Program-made: the position numbers and the translations under genes | Assembly: GCF_016342785.1 (NCBI RefSeq) | Contig: NZ_JAEINH010000007.1 | Span: 62,001-126,000 of the forward strand | Source: Sanguibacter suaedae | Lineage (GTDB): Bacteria; Actinomycetota; Actinomycetes; Actinomycetales; Cellulomonadaceae | Length of the DNA stretch: 64,000 bases | Direction: 5' to 3' | The notes under the pieces: generated by a model | What the model saw: only the letters and a program-made list of their open reading frames with translations | Databases searched by the model: none | Told to the model about the DNA's origin: nothing | Part shown: positions 1 through 8,064 of the stretch, piece after piece | Numbering within the stretch: the first letter of the stretch is position 1 | Layout of the letters: every line of letters starts with the position of its first letter

Positions 1-550
1 TCGCGAGGATGGCCGTGGGGTCGTCGAGGCCGTCGCCCTGGTACCCGCGGACCATTGCGGAGGCGAGCTCGCCGATGAGGTAGGGGTCCTCGCCGAACGT
101 CTCGCTCACGCGCCCCCACCGCAGGTCACGGGCGATGCAGAGCACGGGGGAGAAGGTCCAGTGGACGCCGGTGGGGACGACCTCGCGAGCTGTCGCGCGG
201 GCGACGCGCTCCACGAGCTCGGCGTCCCAGGTGGCCGCCATGCCCAGCTGTGTGGGGTAGATGGTGGCGCCCTCCCAGAAGGAGTGCCCGTGGATGCAGT
301 CCTCACCGACGAGGAGAGGGATCTGCAGGCGTGTGCGCGCCGTGGCGGCGTGCGCCTCGCGGACGCGCTCGGGGGAGGCGTGGAGGATGGACCCGACGTG
401 CATGTCCTGCACGAGGTGCTCGACGCCGTCCTGCGCGGTGAGCTGGAGCATCTGGCCCACCTTCTCCTCGAGCGTCATGCGCTCGACGAGGTCGGCGACG
501 CGGTCGGCGACGGGGAGTCCTGCGTCCTTGTAGGGGAGCGGGGCGTTCAT
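1..550 (-). CDS. Glycoside hydrolase family 3 (beta-glucosidase-like), N-terminal part
   Basis: This is the first 183 residues of a GH3 enzyme; the rest lies left of the window. GH3 enzymes remove terminal beta-linked sugars from oligosaccharides with an Asp nucleophile that would be beyond the edge. Visible family features are the N-terminal MTLEEKVGQM segment, the LLVGEDCIHGHSFWEGATIYP stretch (near residue 80), TQLGMAATWD, and SPVLCIARDLRWGRVSETFGEDPYL. There is no signal peptide, so the enzyme is probably cytoplasmic and acts on imported oligosaccharides. The ATG at 550 is preceded by a GGAAGGA ribosome site. Two operator-like palindromes lie just upstream, suggesting LacI-family control. 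The family is clear; exact substrate cannot be told. Confidence 0.9.
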   Translation of the reverse strand, partial: MNAPLPYKDAGLPVADRVADLVERMTLEEKVGQMLQLTAQDGVEHLVQDMHVGSILHASPERVREAHAATARTRLQIPLLVGEDCIHGHSFWEGATIYPTQLGMAATWDAELVERVARATAREVVPTGVHWTFSPVLCIARDLRWGRVSETFGEDPYLIGELASAMVRGYQGDGLDDPTAILA

Positions 551-564
551 GCGGAGTCCTTCCG

Positions 565-578
565 TGGGAGCGCTGCCA
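565..578. promoter_or_regulatory. CelR-like operator upstream of the GH3 gene
   Basis: TGGGAGCGCTGCCA differs at one base from the 14-bp palindrome TGGGAGCGCTCCCA known as the CelR (LacI-family, cellobiose-responsive) site of Thermobifida. It sits 15 nt before the GH3 start codon, against the ribosome site, where a bound repressor would block transcription. The match is seen directly; the regulator is inferred. Confidence 0.6.
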
Positions 579-598
579 CAGTGCGGCGCCGGTGCGGT

Positions 599-616
599 TC
601 TCGAAACGATTCGAGA
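599..616. promoter_or_regulatory. Second LacI-family-like palindrome
   Basis: TCTCGAAACGATTCGAGA is an inverted repeat with 16 of 18 symmetric positions and a central CG, the usual form of LacI/GalR-family operators. It lies 49 nt upstream of the GH3 start codon, near where a promoter would be. It could bind a different LacI-type regulator from the 565-578 site. Confidence 0.5.
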
Positions 617-675
617 CGAGCGTACCCGGGAAGGGCGCAGGCCGGAAGGGACGGCCCGCGATCCCCTCCGACGGC

Positions 676-2946
676 TCAGACGACGGTGTCGTGGTCCAGC
701 GCGTCGGTGAGCAGGCCGGCGAGGGCGTCGAGCTGGACGGTCGTCGACGCGTCGCTGTCGTCCTCGCTGGCCCCGTCGAGCGCGCGTGCCGCCAGGCCCG
801 ACTTGCTGTCGATGAGCTCGGCGATCCTCGGGTCGATCGTCTGTGCGGCGACGATCCGCCACGCGGTGACGGGCTCGTCCTGGCCGATCCGGTGGATGCG
901 GTCGATCGCCTGGGTCTGCTCGGCGAACGTCCAGGACAGCTCGGCGAGCACGAGGTTCGACGCGACCTGGAGGTTGAGGCCGACCCCGGCAGCGGTCAGG
1001 GAGCACACCACGATCGACACGTCCGGGTCGTCCGTGAAGGCCGCGATGTTCTTCTCGCGGGCCTTGGAGGTCTGGTCGCCGCGGATCGAGGCGTAGCGGA
1101 TGCCGCGCTCGGCGAACACCTGCTCGGCGTGGTCCATGACGTCGACGTGCTTGGCGAAGAACACGACCTTCCCGACGCTGCGGGCCAGCTGGGCGGCGTA
1201 GTCGGCCGCCAGGCCCGCCTTCGCCTGGCCGATCCGACGCACCATGGTGAACACGTTCTCGCCCTTGGCCTTCGAGGTCGAGTCCTTGAGCTCCGCGGCC
1301 GCGACACGGCGGACGAGCTCGTGGTCGACCCCGTCGGCGGCGACGTCGCCGCGCATCTCCAGAGCGGTCCGGTATCGCTGGACGAGCCGCTCGACGAGCG
1401 CGGCCTCGGCCGCGCGCACGGACCGGCCGGCCGCCCCGTCGAGCTCGACGACGAGGTCCGCGACGCGGCGTGCCGGGATGTCGGCGACGACGTCGCTCTT
1501 GCGGCGGCGCACGATGCCCATCTCGGTCACGCTGGTCCGCGCGGCGGCGGAGAAGCCCGGGTCGGCTGGCGTGAGGCCCGTGTCCTCGAGCGCGGACCGC
1601 AGCCTGCCCAGCGGGACCGTGTCGTCGATCCAGCCGAGGAACTGCCAGATCGCCCGGAAGTCCTCGATGTCGTTGATCAGCGGGGTGCCTGTCAGCGCCA
1701 TGAGCAGCGGCTTGCCGACGCGGGTCCGGATCCGCTCGGACAGGGCGAGGACGTGCTGGGAGCGTTGCGAGGTCCTGTTCTTGATGAAGTGCGCCTCGTC
1801 GACGATCATGCCGCGGAAGCCCAGCTCGCCGAGCCACCCGACGTGGCGGTCCAGGAGCTCGTAGTTGACGATCACGACGTCCGCGAAGCCGTCCATCCGG
1901 TCGCCGTCCCCGTGGACCACCGTGGACCGGCGTGACGGCGTCCACAGCGCCACCTCGTTGGCCCAGTTCGCCTTGACGACGTTGGGCACCACGACGAGCA
2001 GCGGGTACGCGTCGGCGGCCTGGGCCGCCAGGAGGGCCTGCGCCGTCTTGCCGAGACCTGGCTCGTCGGCGAGCAGGAACGTGTGGTGACCGCGCGCCGC
2101 CGCCGTGACGACCTGGGCCTGGTGCGGCATCACGTCCCGGCCGCGCGGCACGGACACCGGCCCGGGGGCCGGCAGCGCCATGCACGCGGGTGATCCCGGC
2201 GTGGCCCGCTCGAAGGACCGGAACAGCGGCTCGAGGAGCTCCCAGCCTGCCAGGCGTCCGGCCCGTGCCGCGGTCCGCTCGGCCGCGGCCTCGTAGTCGG
2301 GGGCCAGGAACGGGTTGGCCATCTGGCGCGAGACGACGGAGCGCGGCACCACCTGAGTGGATGCGCCCGCCTGTGGTGGGGTCGGCTCCGCAGGTGCCGG
2401 GGCCTCCTCGGGCTCGGGCGGCTCCAGGCCGCCGGCGCGCATCACCGATGCCCTGTATGCACGTGCTGCGTCGGAGACCCGGGCGTCGTCGGCGAGGAGC
2501 TCGAGCAGCGAGGTGTCCCGGGCCGCGGTCCGGGCCAGCATCGTCGCGATGCCGTCGAGGCGCTTGAGCACCTCGGCGCGTCGGGCCGTGCTCAGGCTGT
2601 CGTCGGAGGTCGCACGCGCCTTCTCCTCGCGCACGAGGAGCGCGACGACCTGGAACTTCGTGCGCACCCCCGGACGCGTGGAGGTCCGCTGCACGGCGTC
2701 GTCGACCTCGCGAGCGACGTCGGCGAGCACGGAGACCAGGTCCTGCCGGGTGCGGCGCGGGGCGCGTCGGCGCTGGGCCCCGCCACCCTTGATGGCGGCA
2801 CCCTTGGCGCCCGAGCTCTTGGAACCGGCACCCTTGGCGCCCGAGCTCTTGGAACCGCCGCCCTTGGCGCCCGTGCGCTTGGAGCCGGCGCCGTCCGCGC
2901 CAGCTCCCTGTGCGCCACCGGACCGTCCTCGGCCTCGTCGAGCCAC
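676..2946 (-). CDS. SNF2-family DEAD/DEAH helicase-like ATPase with lysine-rich N-terminal tail
   Basis: A 756-residue SF2 ATPase that probably translocates on double-stranded DNA. Ordered motifs are HQAQVV (about residue 275), DEPGLGKT (Walker A, about 294-301), DEAH (about 383-386), TGTPLIND, and in the second lobe SLTAAGVGLNL and QAIDRIHRIGQ, which is diagnostic of the SNF2 helicase C domain. Residues 1-65 are a Gly/Ser/Ala/Lys/Arg tail with near-perfect decapeptide repeats, resembling histone-like basic tails. The GTG at 2946 is chosen because AGGAGG lies 7 nt upstream; an ATG at 2951 is in another frame. The gene precedes the GH3 gene on the same strand but has its own context. Biological role unknown; family assignment is strong. 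Confidence 0.85.
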   Translation of the reverse strand: MARRGRGRSGGAQGAGADGAGSKRTGAKGGGSKSSGAKGAGSKSSGAKGAAIKGGGAQRRRAPRRTRQDLVSVLADVAREVDDAVQRTSTRPGVRTKFQVVALLVREEKARATSDDSLSTARRAEVLKRLDGIATMLARTAARDTSLLELLADDARVSDAARAYRASVMRAGGLEPPEPEEAPAPAEPTPPQAGASTQVVPRSVVSRQMANPFLAPDYEAAAERTAARAGRLAGWELLEPLFRSFERATPGSPACMALPAPGPVSVPRGRDVMPHQAQVVTAAARGHHTFLLADEPGLGKTAQALLAAQAADAYPLLVVVPNVVKANWANEVALWTPSRRSTVVHGDGDRMDGFADVVIVNYELLDRHVGWLGELGFRGMIVDEAHFIKNRTSQRSQHVLALSERIRTRVGKPLLMALTGTPLINDIEDFRAIWQFLGWIDDTVPLGRLRSALEDTGLTPADPGFSAAARTSVTEMGIVRRRKSDVVADIPARRVADLVVELDGAAGRSVRAAEAALVERLVQRYRTALEMRGDVAADGVDHELVRRVAAAELKDSTSKAKGENVFTMVRRIGQAKAGLAADYAAQLARSVGKVVFFAKHVDVMDHAEQVFAERGIRYASIRGDQTSKAREKNIAAFTDDPDVSIVVCSLTAAGVGLNLQVASNLVLAELSWTFAEQTQAIDRIHRIGQDEPVTAWRIVAAQTIDPRIAELIDSKSGLAARALDGASEDDSDASTTVQLDALAGLLTDALDHDTVV
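2798..2887 (-). repeat. Three tandem 30-bp repeats inside the SNF2 gene
   Basis: Units at 2798-2827 and 2828-2857 are identical; 2858-2887 is a degenerate third copy. In the protein they give copies of GSKSSGAKGA. Such in-frame repeats can expand or contract by slippage without breaking the frame. Confidence 0.85.
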
Positions 2947-3123
2947 GTCATCTCCTCCTCAGCGTCCGTGCGCCGCGTCGGCGCCGTGCGGCCTTGCCAC
3001 GTCGACACCGGGGCCGCGTGCTCGTCGGAGCCGATCCCGCGTCAGCGGGAGACCCACGACCCCACACCCGGTCGTCGTGATCCGGGTCAGCCCCCGGCGA
3101 GGGCGCTGACCCCGGACGACGCA

Positions 3124-3157
3124 AGAGGCCGCCCCGGATCTCTCCGGAACGGCCTCT
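3124..3157 (-). terminator. Hairpin terminator of the tRNA Gly-Cys-Val operon
   Basis: Arms AGAGGCCG and CGGCCTCT enclose a second stem (CCGGA/TCCGG). The hairpin begins 7 nt past the 3' end of tRNA-Val(GAC) in the direction of transcription. The short T-tract after it is weak, as is usual in high-GC actinobacteria. Confidence 0.6.
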
Positions 3158-3163
3158 GAATAC

Positions 3164-3238
3164 TGGTGGGCGATACTGGGATCGAACCAGTGACCTCTTC
3201 CGTGTCAGGGAAGCGCGCTACCGCTGCGCCAATCGCCC
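3164..3238 (-). tRNA. tRNA-Val(GAC)
   Basis: Cloverleaf on the minus strand: acceptor GGGCGAT/ATCGCCC, anticodon arm CTTCC-CTGACAC-GGAAG with GAC at the anticodon, T-arm with GGTTCGATCCC, and a CCA end encoded at 3166-3164. It is the last of three same-strand tRNA genes. It shares acceptor and T-arm sequence with the second tRNA-Val at 5744. Confidence 0.96.
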
Positions 3239-3281
3239 ATTGTCGTGCAGGACAGACCCGGTCGTGCGGTCGGTCGATGCG

Positions 3282-3352
3282 AGGTGGAGACGGGATTCGA
3301 ACCCGTGTATACGGCTTTGCAGGCCGCTGCCTCGCCTCTCGGCCACTCCACC
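3282..3352 (-). tRNA. tRNA-Cys(GCA)
   Basis: Acceptor GGTGGAG/CTCCACC, discriminator T as expected for tRNA-Cys, anticodon loop CTGCAAA giving GCA, T-arm GGGTTCGAATCCC. No encoded CCA. The tRNA-Gly gene is 43 nt upstream on the same strand, so the two are probably co-transcribed. Confidence 0.96.
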
Positions 3353-3395
3353 GCTGAGACCCAGCCCCGAGTGTGACCTCGAGAGTCTGTCTCCG

Positions 3396-3467
3396 AGCGG
3401 ACGACGGGATTCGAACCCGCGACCCTCACCTTGGCAAGGTGATGCTCTACCACTGAGCCACGTCCGC
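3396..3467 (-). tRNA. tRNA-Gly(GCC)
   Basis: Acceptor GCGGACG/CGTCCGC, anticodon arm TCACC-TTGCCAA-GGTGA with GCC, T-arm GGGTTCGAATCCC, CCA not encoded. It is the first gene of the minus-strand Gly-Cys-Val tRNA set and diverges from pabB, 183 nt away. Confidence 0.96.
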
Positions 3468-3638
3468 ATGCTCTCCGGAAGGCCGGGTTTTTCTCCCCGG
3501 CGTTTTCGGCGCGTCCCAGACTCTAATAGACCTTTGCGGCCTGAGTCCAACTGACGTCGCCCCCGGGGCTCTTTCACGGTCGGGATCCGCAGGATCCTGC
3601 GGAAAAGTTGCTGGTGTGGGCTGCCCCACGGCTGTCGG

Positions 3639-3644
3639 TAGCGT
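3639..3644 (+). promoter_or_regulatory. -10 box of a probable leaderless pabB transcript
   Basis: TAGCGT fits the actinobacterial TANNNT -10 pattern. The last T is 7 nt before the pabB GTG, so transcription should start at or next to the start codon. No ribosome site is visible, which agrees with a leaderless mRNA. Confidence 0.5.
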
Positions 3645-3650
3645 GGTGCC

Positions 3651-4769
3651 GTGGACGGATACGCGCAGTTCGGGCGCCTCGAGGGGCGCTCACCGGTGGA
3701 GGTCGTCGACCTCGCCGACACGCCCGAGGCCCTGGACCGAGGGGGAGTGTGGTTCGTCGTCGCCGAGTTCGACGGGCGGGCGAGGGCCTGGCGGTTCGCC
3801 GACGTCCGCAGGGGGCCGGTCGGCAGCGTCGCCGCTGCCGCGACACCGAGGGCGCGCACCGCGTGGGCGGGCCCTGCACGCGACGGGTGGACCAGCTCGC
3901 TGGACCAGGACGGTTACGAGGCTGCCGTGCGGACGGTCCGCGAGCACGTGCGTGCCGGGGACGTCTACCAGGTGAACGTCTGCCGCGTGCTCTCCGCGCC
4001 CCTCGCACCAGGAGGGCCGGACGGAACGCCCGCGGAGCCCGACGCGCGGGCCCTCGCCCAGCGCCTCGCCGCCGGGAACCCCGCCCCGTACCAGGGGGTC
4101 CTCCACGTCCCGGCGTCCTCCGGCATCGACCCGGTGTGGGTGGTGTGCGCCTCCCCGGAGCTCTTCCTGCGCCTCGACGCCCGTCCCGCCGGCATCACGA
4201 CCCTCACGTCGGGTCCCATCAAGGGCACCGCGACGTCACCGGAGGGGCTGGGCGACAAGGACCGCGCGGAGAACGTCATGATCACCGACCTCGTCCGCAA
4301 CGACCTCCAGCGCGTCTGCGCTCCGGGGACCGTCGAGGTCACCTCCCTCCTCGGCGTCGAGCACCACCCAGGGCTCGTCCACCTCGTGTCGACCGTCACC
4401 GGGCGCCTGCGGCCCGACGTCGTCACCGGCCCGGGGACCTGGGCGCGTGTCCTCGCCGCGACCTTCCCGCCCGCCTCGGTGTCCGGTGCGCCCAAGTCGT
4501 CGGCGCTGCGCATCATCCGCGACCTCGAACCGGTGCCCCGCGGCCCCTACTGCGGGGCGGTCGGGTGGGTCGACGCAGACGCGGGCACCGCGGAGCTCGC
4601 CGTCGGCATCCGCACCTTCTGGTGGGACCGCGGCACCGACGGCCGCAGCCCGGCGCTCCGCTTCGGGACGGGGGCCGGCATCACCTGGGGCAGCGACCCC
4701 CACGGGGAGTGGCTGGAGACGGAGCTCAAGGCGCGACGCCTCGTGGACCTCGCGTCTGCGGCACACTGA
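3651..4769 (+). CDS. pabB: Aminodeoxychorismate synthase component I (chorismate-binding)
   Basis: A 372-residue chorismate-utilising enzyme that should make 4-amino-4-deoxychorismate from chorismate with ammonia from a PabA amidotransferase, for p-aminobenzoate and folate. Family motifs: GDVYQVNVCR, LTSGPIKGTA, KDRAENVMITDLVRNDL, PGLVHLVSTVTGRL, and FPPASVSGAPKSSALRII. The N-terminal half is short compared with full TrpE. The next gene, 4 nt away, encodes a PabC-like lyase, which argues for PabB rather than anthranilate or isochorismate synthase. No pabA is in the window. The GTG start follows a -10 box at leaderless distance. Confidence 0.88.
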   Translation: MDGYAQFGRLEGRSPVEVVDLADTPEALDRGGVWFVVAEFDGRARAWRFADVRRGPVGSVAAAATPRARTAWAGPARDGWTSSLDQDGYEAAVRTVREHVRAGDVYQVNVCRVLSAPLAPGGPDGTPAEPDARALAQRLAAGNPAPYQGVLHVPASSGIDPVWVVCASPELFLRLDARPAGITTLTSGPIKGTATSPEGLGDKDRAENVMITDLVRNDLQRVCAPGTVEVTSLLGVEHHPGLVHLVSTVTGRLRPDVVTGPGTWARVLAATFPPASVSGAPKSSALRIIRDLEPVPRGPYCGAVGWVDADAGTAELAVGIRTFWWDRGTDGRSPALRFGTGAGITWGSDPHGEWLETELKARRLVDLASAAH

Positions 4770-4773
4770 CCCC

Positions 4774-5628
4774 ATGACCCTCGTGCTGTGGAAGGACGGG
4801 CGCTTCGTCGCGCCCGAGGAGCCCGCCGTCAGCGTCCTCGACCACGGGCTCACGGTCGGCGACGGCGTCTTCGAGACGTGCTCCGTCACGGACGGACGGG
4901 CCTTCGCCCTGGGCAGGCACCTGCGCCGGCTCGCCCGGTCCGCGACCGGGCTGGGGATCACCGTGCCCGACGAGGCGACCCTCAGGGACGCCGTGGACGC
5001 CGTCCTCGCACGGTCCACGCCGGAGACCGGGCGCCTGCGCATCACCCTCACAGCCGGCCTCGGTCCCCTCGGCTCCGCGCGCGGGGACGGGCCGCCGACG
5101 CTCATGGTCGCCGCCGGGCCGGCGGTGCGCACCGTCGACGCCCGCGTCGTGCGCCTGCCGTGGATCCGCAACGAACGGTCCGCCGTCGCCGGCCTCAAGA
5201 CGACGTCCTACGCCGAGAACGCCGTCGGCCTCGCACACGCCACCCGGCACGGCGCCGACGAGGGGCTCATGGCCAACACCGTCGGAGCCCTCTGCGAGGG
5301 CACCGCCTCGAACGTCCTCGTCGAGCGCGACGGCGAGCTCCTCACCCCCCACCTCATGACCGGATGCCTCGCGGGCATCACCCGCGAGCTGCTCCTCGAG
5401 TGGGCGCTCGCGGACGGTCTGCCCGCCCGCGAGGCGGAGGTCGACGAGCTCCCGTTCACGGTCCTCGACGACGTCCTCGCAGGCCGAACGTCGCTCGGCC
5501 TCGCCGGGAGCATCCGCAACGTCGTGCCGGTGGTCGGGCTCGACGGGCAGCGGGTCGTCCCAGGTCCGCTCACGCTCGCCGCGCAGGAGCTCTTCGCGCG
5601 ACGAGCGGCCGAGCTCGTCGACCCCTGA
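4774..5628 (+). CDS. pabC: Aminodeoxychorismate lyase (class IV aminotransferase fold)
   Basis: A 284-residue class IV PLP enzyme expected to release pyruvate from aminodeoxychorismate to give p-aminobenzoate. Features: N-terminal VLDHGLTVGDGVFET, GLKTTSYAENAVGLAHA around the PLP lysine (K in LKTTSY), and EGTASNVLVERDGELLTPHL in the cofactor/substrate region, then GITRELLLEWA. An open frame continues upstream to 4447, but that part overlaps pabB, so the ATG at 4774 is chosen. It is translationally close to pabB (4 nt gap). D-amino acid or branched-chain aminotransferase activity is a less likely alternative given the neighbour. Confidence 0.85.
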   Translation: MTLVLWKDGRFVAPEEPAVSVLDHGLTVGDGVFETCSVTDGRAFALGRHLRRLARSATGLGITVPDEATLRDAVDAVLARSTPETGRLRITLTAGLGPLGSARGDGPPTLMVAAGPAVRTVDARVVRLPWIRNERSAVAGLKTTSYAENAVGLAHATRHGADEGLMANTVGALCEGTASNVLVERDGELLTPHLMTGCLAGITRELLLEWALADGLPAREAEVDELPFTVLDDVLAGRTSLGLAGSIRNVVPVVGLDGQRVVPGPLTLAAQELFARRAAELVDP

Positions 5629-5743
5629 TCGGGGCCGGTTCGCTTCCTGGCGTCCTGACCGGTTACGATCTTCCACGAACACCGCGCAGCACGGGTGTCC
5701 AGGCCCGTCGTGGCACTGGACACGGGTGCGGAACGGTGGAGAC

Positions 5744-5815
5744 GGGCGATTGGCGCAGTGGTAGCGCGCTTCGTTCACACCGAAGAGGTCACTGGTTCGA
5801 ACCCAGTATCGCCCA
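5744..5815 (+). tRNA. tRNA-Val(CAC)
   Basis: Acceptor GGGCGAT/ATCGCCC, anticodon arm CTTCG-TTCACAC-CGAAG with CAC, T-arm GGTTCGAACCC, no encoded CCA. Nearly identical outside the anticodon arm to tRNA-Val(GAC) at 3164-3238 on the other strand, so the pair probably arose by duplication. Confidence 0.96.
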
Positions 5816-5826
5816 CGTCGCAGCAC

Positions 5827-5860
5827 ACGAAGGCCGCACCCCTAGGGGTGCGGCCTTCGT
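5827..5860. terminator. Bidirectional terminator between tRNA-Val(CAC) and the LysR gene
   Basis: A perfect 34-bp inverted repeat centred on CTAG (arms of 17 bp, starting ACGAAGGCCGCACCCC). It starts 12 nt after the tRNA and ends 34 nt past the stop codon of the convergent LysR gene, so it can end transcription from both sides. Confidence 0.8.
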
Positions 5861-5894
5861 CGTTCCCACGGCGGCACACCGGTGGTCCCCGGGT

Positions 5895-6875
5895 TCAGAC
5901 GGGGTGGAGGCCCCACCGTCGCGGGTCCAGCGACCGCACGGCGTCGCGCATCGCGAGGACCGACGGCATGGCCTCGACCTCCGGGGGCAGCACGAGGTGC
6001 ACGGTCCTGTGGTCACCGCCCGCAGGACGGCGGGCGACCACGCCGCTCGGCAGCGGGGCTCCCGTGACGGCGAGGCTCGGCAGCATCGCGACACCGAGAC
6101 CTGCCGCGACCATCCCGAGCACGGCCGGGACGTTGTCCGTCTCGTAGGCGATGCTCGGCACGAAGCCGGCCGCACCGCAGGTCGCCAGGAGGTGCGCACG
6201 GCACCGCGGGCAGCCGCCGATCCAGCGGTCCTGCGCGAGGTCGCTCACGGCCACCTCCCGGGTTGCCGGACCTCGGGCGCGGGCGTTCGTCGCGGGGAGC
6301 ACGAGCACCATGGTGTCGCGCCACAGCGCGACCGAGGTCAGGCCGGACGTGCTGTCCCCGTGTGGGTCCTGCGGATCGCCGGGATAGCTGAACGTCAGCG
6401 CGACGTCCGCGAGACCGTCCCGGACCGCTGCCACCGCCTCGGGTGGCTCCGCCTCGAGGTAGCTGGTGCGCACCCCGGGGGAGCGGGCAGCCATCGCGCC
6501 GAGCACCGACGGCACCAGCGTCGACGACGCCGACGGGAAGCCCGTGAGCCTCGCCTGCCCTGCCCGTGCCCCTGCGAGCTCGGTGAGCTCGTCGGCCGCG
6601 GCGTCGATGGACCGCAGCACCACGGTCGCGTGCCGGGCCACGACGCGTCCCGCTTCCGTGAGGCGCACCCCGCGGCCTGCGCGGGCGAGGACGGTCATGC
6701 CGATCCGCGCCTCGAGCCGACGGATCGCCTGGCTCAGCGCCGGCTGGCTGTAACCGAGGGCCGCGGCTGCTGCCGTCACCGAGCCGTGGTCGGCGATCGC
6801 GCGCACGACGCGCAGCGAGTGGGAGTCGAGGTCCTCGGGGGTGACACCCGGCGAGGGGGCAGGGTCGCTGGTCAC
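5895..6875 (-). CDS. LysR-family transcriptional regulator
   Basis: 326 residues with the canonical LysR layout: an N-terminal winged helix-turn-helix (residues about 17-76; VRAIADHGSVTAAAAALGYSQPALSQAIRRLEARIG) and a C-terminal periplasmic-binding-like effector domain. The effector domain contains a CPRC pair (about residues 218-221). The gene diverges from a class V aminotransferase gene with only 80 nt between start codons. A perfect inverted repeat of the T-N11-A kind lies in that gap, so the protein probably controls the aminotransferase and itself. The inducer cannot be told from sequence. Confidence 0.9.
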   Translation of the reverse strand: MTSDPAPSPGVTPEDLDSHSLRVVRAIADHGSVTAAAAALGYSQPALSQAIRRLEARIGMTVLARAGRGVRLTEAGRVVARHATVVLRSIDAAADELTELAGARAGQARLTGFPSASSTLVPSVLGAMAARSPGVRTSYLEAEPPEAVAAVRDGLADVALTFSYPGDPQDPHGDSTSGLTSVALWRDTMVLVLPATNARARGPATREVAVSDLAQDRWIGGCPRCRAHLLATCGAAGFVPSIAYETDNVPAVLGMVAAGLGVAMLPSLAVTGAPLPSGVVARRPAGGDHRTVHLVLPPEVEAMPSVLAMRDAVRSLDPRRWGLHPV

Positions 6876-6881
6876 GGTCGA

Positions 6882-6900
6882 TCATAACGTTGCCTTATGA
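6882..6900. promoter_or_regulatory. LysR-type binding site
   Basis: TCATAACGTTGCCTTATGA: perfect 6-bp arms TCATAA/TTATGA separated by 7 nt, containing the T-N11-A signature. It begins 7 nt upstream of the LysR start codon and ends 55 nt upstream of the aminotransferase start. It is an AT-rich island in GC-rich DNA. Confidence 0.75.
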
Positions 6901-6955
6901 ATCGGATCATGACCTGGGCCTAGTCGAATGCTCGACGGGTCGCCAGGCTGGAACC

Positions 6956-8029
6956 ATGCTCCTCACCGTCGACCAGGCACGCACCCACTTCTCCCGCGGC
7001 GCCGGGTACCTCTCCGCCTGCACCATGGGGCTGCCCACCGACGCCACCCTCACCGCCCTCCGCGCCGACCTCGACGACTGGTCCCACGCCCGCACCGGCC
7101 CGGCCCGCTACGGGGACGTCGTCGAGACCACCCGCACCGCCTACGCCGCGCTCGTCGGAGTCCCCGTCGACCACGTCGCCATCGGCTCCCAGACGTCGGC
7201 CATGGTCTCCGTGCTCGCCGCCGCCGTCCCGCCCGGGCGCGAGGTGCTCTGCGTCGACGGGGACTTCAGCTCCGTGGTCTACCCGTTCCTCGCCGCCGCC
7301 GACCGCGGGGTCCGCGTCCGGCACGTGCCGCTCGACCGGCTCGCCGCCAGCATCACGGCGGACACCCACCTCGTGTCCTTCTCCCTCGTCCAGTCCGCCA
7401 CCGGCGCGGTCGCCGACGTCGACGCCATCGTCACCGCCGCACGCCACCACGGTTCACGCACCCTGTGCGACACGACGCAGGCCGCCGGGGCCATGCCCGT
7501 CGACGCCTCAGTCTTCGACGCCACGGTCTGCCACGCCTACAAGTGGCTGTGCGCCCCCCGCGGCGTGGCGTTCCTCACCCTCGGGGACGAGTACCGGTCA
7601 TCCCTCGTCCCGCTCCAGGCAGGCTGGTACGCGGGCGACGACGTCTGGGGCTCCTGCTACGGACCGCGCATGGACCTCGCCACCGACGCCCGAGCCTTCG
7701 ACGTCTCGCCCGCCTGGCAGGCCTGGGTCGGGGCAGCGCCCGCCGTCGACCTCTTCGCCCGGACCGACCTCGCCGCCCTCCACCACCGCAGCACGAGCCT
7801 CGGCGACGCGCTTTGCGACGGGCTCGGGATACCCCGCCTCGGCCAGGCGATCATCACCTGGCCCGACGCCGACGGCCAGGACCTGGCCGCGCTCGCCGAC
7901 GCCGGGGTCGTCGCCTCCGGGCGCGCCGGGCGCGCACGCGTCGCCTTCCACCTGTGGAACGACGAGGACGACGTCGAGCGCGTCCTCACGGCGCTGCGAC
8001 CCGGCATGGCCCGCCCCCGCCGCCCGTGA
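6956..8029 (+). CDS. Class V aminotransferase (cysteine desulfurase/selenocysteine lyase-like)
   Basis: 357 residues of fold-type I PLP enzyme. SQTSAMVSVLAAAVP, DTTQAAGAMPVD (the PLP-binding Asp region) and CHAYKWLCAPRG with the probable Schiff-base lysine K196 identify the family. It lacks an obvious C-terminal catalytic-Cys loop like that of IscS/SufS, so it may be an aminotransferase or lyase of small metabolites rather than a sulfur donor. The frame is open back to a TTG at 6890, but that start would overlap the LysR operator, and MLLTVDQARTHFSRG at the ATG 6956 is the usual beginning. It is divergent from, and probably regulated by, the LysR gene. Confidence 0.82.
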   Translation: MLLTVDQARTHFSRGAGYLSACTMGLPTDATLTALRADLDDWSHARTGPARYGDVVETTRTAYAALVGVPVDHVAIGSQTSAMVSVLAAAVPPGREVLCVDGDFSSVVYPFLAAADRGVRVRHVPLDRLAASITADTHLVSFSLVQSATGAVADVDAIVTAARHHGSRTLCDTTQAAGAMPVDASVFDATVCHAYKWLCAPRGVAFLTLGDEYRSSLVPLQAGWYAGDDVWGSCYGPRMDLATDARAFDVSPAWQAWVGAAPAVDLFARTDLAALHHRSTSLGDALCDGLGIPRLGQAIITWPDADGQDLAALADAGVVASGRAGRARVAFHLWNDEDDVERVLTALRPGMARPRRP

Positions 8030-8064
8030 GGCGTGCCCGCGGACGGTGCCGGTATCGGTAACAT

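Noticed and set aside
3166-3357. Small plus-strand ORF (MGDTGIEPVTSSVSGKR...)
   Set aside because: It is the well-known false ORF read across the complement of tRNA-Val and tRNA-Cys; both tRNAs fold completely.
3468-3650. Possible small gene between tRNA-Gly and pabB
   Set aside because: No ORF with a ribosome site or coding bias; only the pabB promoter is supported.
4447-4773. Longer pabC frame starting at 4447
   Set aside because: The extra part lies inside pabB in another frame; the ATG at 4774 gives the family N-terminus.
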